Origin: Galaxea fascicularis
Taxonomy: Eukaryota; Cnidaria; Anthozoa; Scleractinia; Euphylliidae
NCBI GenBank assembly: GCA_948470475.1
Contig: OX419337.1
Coordinates: 342,501 to 406,500 of the forward strand
Length of the DNA stretch: 64,000 nt
Reading direction: 5' to 3'
The stretch's first letter is position 1. Each line of letters opens with the position of its first letter. This document shows, piece after piece, positions 55,256 through 64,000 of this stretch. A program made the translations under genes and the position numbers. Under the pieces are notes generated by a model. It was not told the DNA's origin and ran no database searches. It saw only the letters and a list, made by a program, of their open reading frames with translations.

Positions 55256-55626
55256 TCCCGGGGGGGGGGGGATGTGGCGGCGGTACTACCCTATATAAGC
55301 TATACAGATACGTACCGCCCCAATGGGTATGATTTTTTTTTAGCCGTTTTGGTCTGAAAACGGGTATAGATTTTGACCATTATGGTCCTAAATCGGGTTT
55401 CAACAGTTCAAGGGAACCACGAGAGCGTATGAACGTAATAATAGAGAAAGGGAAGTAACTAAAAACAACACCAAAGCGAGCAGGAAAATTTGTGACCGCA
55501 ATGTCAGGTCTGAAAACGGGTATGGACTTTTGAGGCCAGGTTTGAAAATGGGTATGGAGAATAGAATGTTTTGGTCTGAAATTGAGTACCAAGAATTCCG
55601 AGGAGTACTTCCCTACCCGGGGGGTA
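55256..55626. mobile_element. Candidate MITE with CCCGGGG ends and repeated 'aaaacgggtatg' words
   Basis: The left edge 'cccgggggg' and right edge 'acccgggggg' bracket 370 bp containing 'ggtctgaaaacgggtat' and relatives at least four times, plus 'ctatataagctatacagata' near the left. The pattern resembles a coral repeat family I know of, but the ends are not cleanly inverted, so confidence is moderate. Confidence 0.4.
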
Positions 55627-56686
55627 ACATAGCCTGCTCACAAAAGAAAACATTATTTCAAAATATCAACGTTGTTTTAACTAATTCGTAGTTATTCCAG
55701 AGCAGTTGACTTGTAAACTGAGCGAGGAATCATCCAGGAAACTGCGTCTAAATAAAGAAAGACAAAAAGAACTTCAGGCGTCGGGTGTTTACACCTCACT
55801 TTGCTGATAGCAGAGGACAATAACGAAATCAGTAAAGCCATTTTTCTTCGTTCCTGAAAACTGTCGTTATTTGCCGTTCTCATTGCCGTTACCGTAACTG
55901 TTGCCTAACTTTCCCTTGCCATGTCACGTGACAACTCGTCCCTGCCCCACCCTCCTTATGCGTCCTAAGAGGGGGAAAAACTGAAATTCACTCCTCTGAA
56001 TGTAAGTTTGTTTCCTTAGGAAGAGGCAAATATTTTGTAATTTCGTTATATTTTTATAATTTCCCAGTTAGAAGGAGATATGAAAATTTCCAAATTCCTT
56101 TTTAAAAATAGGTTTATTTTTCAGTTCAAAGCCGATATCTTTATTCACAAACGTTTTTGCGCATACCAGCAAACACGGCTCTCAAAGCAAACACACTCGG
56201 GACCAAGCTGAAGAGGTATTTCCGCTTACAGCGTTTAAAATGGATCTTAATAAAAGGCAACGAAAAGATTGGAAAGATGCCATGGCTTGAAAAATCAACA
56301 ACAATAAAAAAGACTGGCTACTTTACAATGAAAGGGAATACCCCAAGCTGGGCATTACAACAGGGCTGAATATATTTTTTTCTTTCAACCGATCGTTATC
56401 GATATTTGAATAAAAAGAGCTATTTACAAAGTATCGAACATCTGCTCGTTGCGTTAAATACGCACAGACAATGGCACACACACACACACACAGACACACT
56501 ATTGTAAGAAAAAAAATGAATCATTCGTCCGAAATAGGATACCACACTAGCCTTAGGGACAACATATTTTGTAAGAATTATGTATCTTGTTATGCTTACT
56601 TAACCTTAGTTATTTTATAGAGTTTTAATACCAATCGGTCATTTTGTTTCCCTCAACTGCAACTCTATAATTCTATTGTTTTGTTG

Positions 56687-56738
<52 letters not shown>

Positions 56739-57134
56739 TTTTGTTGTTGTTGTCATACCATTACCACTATTACTAGCATTACTCGTAGTCATTTTTTCCG
56801 GTTTGTGACAACTTTTTGACAACTTTCTGGTGGCTTTGCTTCAACTGACCAATCAGGAAGAGTAAGAAGCGAAGTGACTGTCGCAATGTTGAGTTGTCCC
56901 CGGCTTCAGTTCCAAAAATCAGCACACAAGTGCGATCAATTCAGCACGGGTTTTGGTTGTACAGTATTTCTATAATGGGTAGAGAAGGTTCAACAAGTAT
57001 GGAGCTCAAGCACATGAATGTCTTTCTTTTCTTTTCTTTTTATAGTTTTTTTTTAAGCAAATGCATTATTCATAGCCATGTTAGTATAATATGGAAAAGA
57101 TCTGGACTTCTCTGAATTCGCTATCAGCTTTTCA
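55627..57134. other. Intergenic stretch with microsatellites
   Basis: No gene is recognised. A (ttg)n(tta)n(ttg)n microsatellite lies at 56679-56753 and a (ca)n tract at about 56470-56497. Confidence 0.5.
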
Positions 57135-58148
57135 CTAGATGTTAGTTATTTGTACAGCAATCCGGGATTTTCGAGTGTCGCTTCCAGAAGAGTCTTCGGA
57201 TTCTCTTGCACTTTGACACAAATGCAAACAAAATGCCCTCTTGATGATAGCCTTGTACTCTCGCCTGAAGTGCTTATTCATGGCACCATATATGATGGGG
57301 TTAATTGCACTGCTCAGATAACCCAAAAACCCGTAAGTAAGATATGCCCGTCGCGGCAGAGTGGGCTCACCGTGTGCTGCGTCAATGTAGTCCATGATAC
57401 AAATTGGAAGCCAACAAACCGCGAAACCAGCCATTACTGCCGCTAGAGTCTTGGTAACTTTCGCTTCTTCCACGTTCGCTCTAAGCTGCTGGAGATTGTT
57501 TACGTGTGAAAACACTTTATTTGATCGCGAAACTGTGATGAATACTTTGGCGTAACATATTATGATGATGGTTAAAGGCATCGAAATATACACACATTCA
57601 ATAAAGACGGTGTAGGCAATGTTAGTTTCAAATGTGTACATGCATTCTGCCTTTGCCGGCTGGAACTGGTATCCACCCTCTTTGAAAAATAGTGGAGGCA
57701 CAGATCCAATAAGGGCTGCGAACCACACCGCGGCAATGTACATTAAAATTCTTTTTTTGTTAAACAGCACGACATACTTTTGTGGTTTCACAACACAGAA
57801 ATATCGGCTAACTGCGATTATTCCCAAGGTTCCGAGAGACGCCATTGCAAAGTTGAACATCACAAATCCTTGAAAGAAACAAACACTGATTCCGAAAACC
57901 CATCTCCCGCGATACAGAGTAGTAACTTCAAAAGGCATACTACATGTAGCTATGACGATATCACTCACGGAAAGTGCGATGACAAACACATTGGCAAGTG
58001 TACGGAGTCTTTGGTTTCGATAAACAGCGAGGAAAACGAACAGATTTCCAAAGAACGCAGCCAAGTTTATAACTAACAACGAAAACGTTTCTATGTAAAC
58101 TTCATGTTCCCCCCTCTTGGGAAGGTCGAAAGAAACGGAGTCCGCCAT
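57135..58148 (-). CDS. Melatonin-receptor-like class A GPCR, right group
   Basis: A complete single-exon frame of 337 aa from ATG 58148 (MADSVSFDLPKRGEHEVY). Visible are GNLFVFLAV (TM1), ALSVSDIVIATCSMPFEV (TM2), Cys in GISVCFFQGF, SRY plus FCVVKPQKY, ECL2 Cys in AECMYTF, CWLPICI (TM6) and NPIIYG with HFRREYKAIIKR, then a Ser-rich tail (ESEDSSGSDTRKSR) suitable for kinase/arrestin contact. TM1-TM2 are the most diverged in the array (FVFLAVYR; SVSDIVIATC), so it may be the oldest split of the right group. Ligand unknown. Confidence 0.87.
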   Translation of the reverse strand: MADSVSFDLPKRGEHEVYIETFSLLVINLAAFFGNLFVFLAVYRNQRLRTLANVFVIALSVSDIVIATCSMPFEVTTLYRGRWVFGISVCFFQGFVMFNFAMASLGTLGIIAVSRYFCVVKPQKYVVLFNKKRILMYIAAVWFAALIGSVPPLFFKEGGYQFQPAKAECMYTFETNIAYTVFIECVYISMPLTIIIICYAKVFITVSRSNKVFSHVNNLQQLRANVEEAKVTKTLAAVMAGFAVCWLPICIMDYIDAAHGEPTLPRRAYLTYGFLGYLSSAINPIIYGAMNKHFRREYKAIIKRAFCLHLCQSARESEDSSGSDTRKSRIAVQITNI

Positions 58149-59153
58149 GATTTGCTTCTCACCAATTCATATCACTGTTTTGAGTGTGAATAGGTTCCCA
58201 CAATCTTATTACAGCTACTTTGTATACAGTTTTTCAGCAAAAGTGCCTGCTTGCCTACTGTTTAGGTGCTAATGCAGCTGATTTTTACCGCTGACTAATG
58301 ATGATAATATATTTCATGGTCTTTGAAAGTGTAAAGGTCCGCAGGTGGTATCCTATGAGAGAAGAAACGCAATATTTAGTAAACTATATATTTTACCTGT
58401 CGAAAGTGTGCGCCTTAATTATTTCCCATATTTAATGTTGGATATTATTTTGCCGGTTTTCTCTTTTTAGGTCTGTATTATTTAATTAATTTTGGGTACG
58501 TGATGGCCAGTAACCAGATTAACATGTACGCAGTTCTAAACAATCAATAACTAAAATTAAACAGTGTGTCGCGATGTTGCCACAATACCATTGTGAACGA
58601 AAATATTTATGTTTCCAATTGTCATTCATCGCTACATATGCTTAGAATTTCGACATGTGTTTTGCTATAATCATAATTTTAGACTGAAGGTTGTTATTTA
58701 TTATCCAATACTCAACTCATAAATTTTACCAGCCACTTCTTCTTTATTTAGCAAGTATGATGTTTCTCAGTGCAATTTCAAGACAGTTCACCGCTTATCG
58801 ACATTGTTTACAGAAACCGTAATGAAAATTCTCTATTGTGAAAAAGGACAGTTTACTTTGCTTTGCCAAAACGCAAAATATCAACCAACAAAGAAAGATA
58901 TCTTATCAGGCATGTAAGTTTGTTTTTCTTCATCGCACTTTCTGGAGACGCTCAAAACCAGCTTTAGAATTGGAATCGTTTTTCAGTCGACTTGACATTT
59001 GACCCACTTCAGAATATTAGATCCTTAGCAAAAGACAGGTGGCCTCAAAAAAAGGGAACTCCATTATAATTTATCTTCTTGTTCTCTTTTTCCCAAAAAA
59101 TTTCCAGCTCCCCATACTTTCAAATAAGGGGATCGTCGCAGCTTTTTCGACGT

Positions 59154-59184
<31 letters not shown>

Positions 59185-59502
59185 ACAGTAACGTCTTTCT
59201 TGAGTTGGAATTTTCCACATTCGCGCAGGCGTGAATTTCCGAGTCATAAAGCTTAGTGGTTGTTTGGAAGTCATATGGACACGAAATTTTGAAAGTTGTT
59301 TGTCTATTTTTTCAATATATAGGTATCTAGATTTGTGTCGTAAATTTGAAGCAAAAAGGATCAAGACATAGATCTGTTAAGTTCGACCGGAAAGTTAACA
59401 ACAAATATTACTGCTTTTGGTACTATCCAGTTAGGGAAAAGAGTCGGTTCAAATTCGCAATATTTGCCTGCGAAAATGGCGTGGAACATCGCCTGATACT
59501 TA
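58149..59502. other. Unrecognised intergenic stretch
   Basis: No gene is recognised. A T-tract lies at about 59160-59185. Confidence 0.4.
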
Positions 59503-59838
59503 GGGTACGTTTTTTTGGGGGAAAATTCGAAAACGGATTCTTGAATCCAAAAACAGATTTTTCGGTTTTTTTTTTTCGTACTCGGATGTGCAGCTAAAAC
59601 CAATGGTGGTCGGAACAGTATCAGGTCAAATGTTATGTATTTTTTAGCCCAATAATAACCAAGTTTAAACCGCAACTGAACGTAAACATTCTCGTTTTCC
59701 AAGAATAGACAAGGTTAACAGGATTTGTTTTCGCAATTTCACAGGTGGTCTGCTTCCATGGTTATTAACTGAGAGGAAAATAATTCTCAATGACTGTTAC
59801 TGTATGTCGTGACATACCGGAAACTAACGAAAGTCTTA

Positions 59839-60226
59839 GGCCACGTTCAGACTAAGTGCCCGTTTCGCGGCACCGTTCCCGGGCACTAAAAAGGACGCTG
59901 TCTAGACACCTCAGTGCCCTGGACCGAGGATGTTCACACTCGTGCAGAAGGCTTGGTGCCCAGATTATCTTTTTGAGTACTCTGTAATATTGCCGCCATT
60001 TTTGTGACTGCATCGTAGGGAAACACGGGAAAAAACGCGGGAACACATGAAAACGTGTTCAGACAAGTTCCCGTGCCCGGGAACGGTGCCCGAGTACTAC
60101 CCTTGGAGGTAGTGCCCGTGCCCGGGCACGGTGCTCAGATTTGTACTCGGGCACCAACGAAAAGCTATGTTCAGACTAGTGCCCGTTCCCGAAAACCGGG
60201 CACAGGCACAGAGTCTGAACGGGGCC
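59839..60226. mobile_element. MITE A, TTA duplication, GTGCCCG sub-repeats
   Basis: Ends 'ggccacgttcagact' and 'agtctgaacggggcc' are inverted with one mismatch. TTA flanks both ends (59836-59838, 60227-60229). The interior is packed with 'gtgcccgggcac'-like palindromes. 388 bp, noncoding. Confidence 0.8.
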
Positions 60227-60229
60227 TTA

Positions 60230-60620
60230 GGCTGCGTTCACACTTGGTGCCCGGTCACTAGTGCTCGGGCACAAAATGGTGCTGTGTTCAGACAATGGGT
60301 ACCCGATATGTTGATATGTTCACATTTACTCCGTCGGACGCCATTTTGAAATCTAGACCACCCTTGAGCATAGCAAGGAATTGTGGGTACGCAAAGCAGT
60401 GGTTTGTGGGTAAAGTGCCAGGGAACTAACGAAAAACGTGTGCACACAAGGAATCAGTGCCCAGTTCATTGCCCGAGTAGAAGGTCGAGACCTTGCACTC
60501 AGACACGGGCACCGTGCCCGGATTCTGGCGTGGGTACTTGAAAAAAAGGTGTGTTCACATTAGTGCCCATCAAGAATCGTACTCGGGCACCGTACTCGGG
60601 CACCAAGTGTGAACGCAGCC
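60230..60620. mobile_element. MITE B, abutting MITE A, related sub-repeats
   Basis: Ends 'ggctgcgttcacacttggtg' and 'caccaagtgtgaacgcagcc' are exact inverted copies. The left flank TTA is shared with MITE A's right flank; the right flank is CTA. The interior has 'cgggcacggtgcccg'-type words like MITE A, but the termini differ. 391 bp. Confidence 0.82.
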
Positions 60621-60625
60621 CTAGA

Positions 60626-60808
60626 GCGAATCGCTCGGAACAGTGAACTCAAACGTTTTGGCACCGCACGTGTTCCCTGCCGTCGTCGTCGTTCAAGCTT
60701 TGCAAACACTGTACGTTGTCGTTCTACATTACAGTCGAGAAGTTCCTCGATAAGCAGTTTTTTCAAAGCTTCTGGCGATGCGCACGCAATGTATGTTGCG
60801 TGACTCAA
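60626..60808 (-). other. Short orphan frame truncated by MITE B
   Basis: The minus-strand frame from ATG 60808 reads MSHATYIACASPEALKKLLI, then EELLDCNVERQRTVFAKLER and RRRQGTRAVPKRLSSLFRAI, with a composition like a real protein (helical, basic). It runs directly into MITE B. It may be the start of a gene carried by the outer element or of a host gene. No family is recognised. Confidence 0.25.
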
Positions 60809-60916
60809 AATAACGAAAAATCCGTTTTCGGATTCTGTGTTTTTTTGGTAAGGAAGAATCCAAATGATCCAAGATCAAAAATCCGTTTTCGGATTCTCCC
60901 AAAATATGCACCCTTA

Positions 60917-63600
60917 GCCGAGTTAACTGAAACCAGAAGATATTTTTAAATTAAGACTGAGCCGGATAATTGCTTTAGAATTTTTAATCTGATATTGACA
61001 CTTTCCATTGTGCAGCAACCAATCAGAAGCGACTTGAAACCACAAACTAATTACCGTCACTGCACGTATTCAATGATGAATATCGAAGGCATCGCCGTTA
61101 AGATGCTGTCTTTTCGCTGGTGCCATATTCGTCAACCAGGTTCAGAAGTATAAAACAATAAAACTACATTAAATCAAAATTAGTTATGTCATCAGATAAT
61201 TTTGGTGGCCATACACAAAAAGTGTTTTGTGGGCTCACATTATTTATCCTTTCGTTCAGGCGAGGCCTTGTCAACTTTACGCAACAGTTGAACAACTGTT
61301 GAAAAGGCGGTGGGCTGACAATCCAAAAATCAATTAGGGCATGCTTAAGGCAATAATAATTCTTTTTACTTAAAGATCACATATCGATCGATCTGAGGGT
61401 AGACGGTAACCTTAATTAGAAGACGTCTGGATTTATAGTGTGCGAAGTATGCATTTCTCACAGGTTTCGTAAACTTTGCCCCGTTTACTAGGGATAGCCG
61501 GTCCCCTAACGTACTGGACTGCAAAAGACTCGACCGAGTTTAACTGTTTAATCGTTCTCGCGTATTCACTCCGTTACAGCTGGTGTGTAAAGAGCTACTC
61601 TGAAAACTTGAACCAAAATCCTAATTCTTATACTACATTTTCTACATTGTGATTGGTCGTTGCTAAGCACTAGCAAAAGGTTATTCAAGGTTGCGTCGAT
61701 CATGTACAAATTAGAATCTCCACGATAATGTTGTTGACAAAATTAACGTCACGCGAGTAATCACGCAGTCTCCGACACAGGCATAGCCTCGCACACATTG
61801 CATGAGACATGTTGGCAATTGCTGGTTTTCACGCATTCATGCAATTAGTTACCAAAAAATAGACCATTTTCTTGGCACCTCAGTCGTTGGTTATCTTGTC
61901 GACTTTAACCTGTCCATAATGCTATTTTAATGAGGATTCTAATCTTTGGCTCAATTACAAAGAAATTCATTAGGCCAATACTAATGTGAAGCGCTAACAG
62001 AAAATTACGCGATTCAACTGATGATAAATAAAAAAGCGATTTATAAATTATATACATTTGCACAGATTGAACTATTGTTTCACAAAACAATAAAATAATG
62101 AGGTTTCGTCGAAATCTCAGCCTGGGCATGTTCAATGAAGTCTTTTGCTGTGCGCCTGCCTTGGCGTCCTTAAAGGAAACGTTTTAACGGCAATCCAAAA
62201 TGCCTGACAAATTTTCAGTTCTTGATTGCAAACTTGTTCAGATATATTTATTTTTCTTTTTTTTTTAAAATAAAACCCTCCATTCACTTGGTCATGATTT
62301 TGTTACCCATTGAGTGTCTTTTCTTTTAACCGCGATCGCATCTCTATAAAATTTTTATTAGAATCTTTTCACTGGTTTCATTGGCAAGCTGGTATCGTTG
62401 TTTACAGTTGGGAACTTTTCCTTTAGTCTGTTTTCTCTCTCATTCAGAATAAATAAAACCGCAGAGATAAAACACAATTCCGGTCACCTATCTTTCACTG
62501 CTGAGCACGCATTAAGCGACAATAATCCGATTCCTCTTGTTAGCGAAATACATTGTAAACTAATTCATTTCGTTTCTGAAATTGAACGCGTCACGAAAAT
62601 TTTGAAACCTATAAAGCAAAGTTTGAAAGAGAGACTTTATGGAAATAACCGTTCGGTTCGACGAAACATTCCTCCATTTCTGGAGAGCTAATTGCTTTAT
62701 GTTCTCTGAGGGAAGGCACAAGTCGTATCGGGTAAAATGATATGAACAGCGGATGAATTCAGAGAGTAAGAATCCGTCCCCAAACGTACCTGCTCAAAGA
62801 CCTGAGTGGGTAACAGATATGGCTTTAAGAAGACCTAAAGTCACAATCTATGAACACAGTAAAAAACACTTAAATATTTTGCTTTAATATTCTTGCTGGA
62901 GCGCTACTAAACAAACTTTGCTTTTATTACAAACCCTGAGGGTCAGAATCGCTTACTGTGATTCAAATGGAAACTGCAAACGTGAAGTCACGTGTAACCG
63001 CCTCGGACTGAACGAAGTTTATCAAGGAGAAAAAAATTGAGAAGTGATTGCTCTGCACCCGGCCCTGACTTGCATGGTATACGCCTGCTGCAATAATGTA
63101 TTTTTCCTGAAGGCAAAATAATGTAATTAATGTAGGTTTGGAGAGGAAATGATCCTCTAAGGAAGCAGGTCAGTACGTAATCGTCGTTTAGAAGGGTAAA
63201 TGTGACAAAATCAGATTAAAAGTTCAACTATTCTAATAACGATTGACAGGATTCATGCCATCATTTCTTTTCCAATCTTAGCTTTGCTCTGAAGTGATCG
63301 CTCCTGAAACTGATTTCTATTAAAGCTTTCGTTCACCAGTCGCCCTGAACAAATAAAAATTTAATAACTATCTCCTTTACAGTAATGGTGATCCCAGCAA
63401 TTACTATTATTCTATGAGATTTCATTAGCTTCTATTATCATGTAAAACAAAGGTTTAGCAGCAAAATAAACTCACTTCATGGTTGAAGTTTGTTCGAAAC
63501 CTCGATATTTATCATGCAGATAGATGATGCACATTTCGAAGGTGTAAGGTACGCATGGCCAGGGTAAAGTTATAACGTCACTGCACTAAAACTGAGAGGG
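60917..63600. other. Unrecognised intergenic stretch
   Basis: No gene or element is recognised. The 97-codon frame at 62398-62691 has no signature. Confidence 0.35.
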
Positions 63601-63835
63601 GGGTGAGAGCACTCGTCTCCTACCAATGTACCCCAATCCCGGACTCGGCCTTACACGTGGGTTGAGTTGATTGATGGTTTTCTACTCTGCTCCGAGAGGT
63701 TTTTCTCCGGGTACTGGGATTTTCCTCTTCCCCAGCCTCATGATCAAAAACAAACATTGCTAAACGCCGATTGGACGTGTCTTCATTAGACGAATAGCCA
63801 ATCTGTGGAGACGCCAATGCTAAATCCAATTCAAT
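63601..63835 (+). mobile_element. tRNA-derived SINE, second family, diverged copy
   Basis: Plus-strand relative of 48668-48961: 'ggtgagagcactcgtctcc', 'gtgggttgagttgattgatg', 'ctactctgctccgagaggtt', 'tttctccgggtac'. The 3' tail is AT-rich ('aattcaatttaatctta'). The B box is degraded. Confidence 0.75.
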
Positions 63836-64000
63836 CATGAATTCAATTTAATCTTAATAACGTTTCCACGCTTGAGGCAAATAGGTCGGAAATGGACAAA
63901 ACCTATTAATTACCAAGGTTCAGAGACAGCTGCTAAACTCCCAATATAAATCAGAGTTTTGTGTCGCACAATTAAACTCAAGATCAAAAGGAGGGAAGAT
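63836..64000. other. Window end, nothing recognised
   Basis: Unannotated sequence up to the end of the window. Confidence 0.4.

Larger units (their letters stand above)
59503..60913. mobile_element. Outer DNA element with TTA duplication, hosting nested MITEs
   Basis: Left 'gggtacgttt' with 'aaaattcgaaaacggatt' pairs with the reverse complement of the right 'aatccgttttcggattctcc' and 'tgcaccc'. TTA flanks both sides (59500-59502 and 60914-60916). The tract between includes two complete MITEs (59839-60226 and 60230-60620). After removing them, roughly 630 bp of the outer element remain. A short frame (60808 down to about 60626, minus) is cut by the second MITE. Confidence 0.6.

Noticed and set aside
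12240..58148. Receptors as opsins
   Set aside because: The TM7 lysine that binds retinal is absent in all eight; the residues before NPxxY are Ser/Thr/Ile.
62398..62691. 97-codon plus-strand frame
   Set aside because: No recognisable motif, isolated, and plausible by chance in AT-rich DNA.

Overview
The window looks like nuclear DNA from an anthozoan cnidarian, most likely a reef-building (scleractinian) coral. Reasons: AT-rich sequence with long intergenic stretches, one clear spliced eukaryotic gene, a tandem family of intronless melatonin-receptor-like GPCRs of the kind expanded in corals, and many eukaryotic transposon types (non-LTR retrotransposons, tRNA-derived SINEs, TTAA and TWA target-site MITEs, Penelope-like fragments). 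The organism call is inference from content; no species-specific marker was seen.

Layout. 1-3.1 kb: several diverged direct copies of a noncoding repeat. 3.3-4.07 kb and 5.69-9.69 kb: two inverted copies of a block built on a 42-bp minisatellite. The right copy was later hit by a 3-kb non-LTR retrotransposon and by a MITE, and the junctions can be read by comparing the two copies. 11.10-15.12 kb and 20.55-24.37 kb: two arms of a much younger inverted duplication, each carrying an almost identical 340-aa GPCR (4 differences). The 5.4-kb spacer holds a 1.4-kb TTAA-type element and PDCD2L (six exons, 16.86-20.17 kb, annotated here from splice sites and frame continuity). 25.9-58.1 kb: six further GPCRs, all on the minus strand. 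They fall into a left group (25.9, 28.4, 40.5 kb, together with the two arm copies) and a right group (45.6, 50.2, 57.1 kb). The 50.2-kb gene is split near codon 6 by a 511-bp MITE with 16-bp terminal inverted repeats and a 6-bp target duplication. 34.0-35.2 kb: a small multi-exon gene with an acidic region and a C2H2 finger, between inverted repeats. 53.75-54.63 kb: a 249-bp tandem repeat containing three full and one partial tRNA-like genes. 59.5-60.9 kb: nested MITEs.

How the parts relate. The eight GPCRs are single-exon class A receptors with the same unusual SRY/NRY in place of DRY, intact CWxP and NPxxY, and no retinal lysine. They look like the product of repeated local duplication, helped or scarred by transposons. 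PDCD2L is an unrelated housekeeping gene caught between the palindrome arms. Much of the remaining sequence is unrecognised intergenic DNA, and this is stated stretch by stretch.
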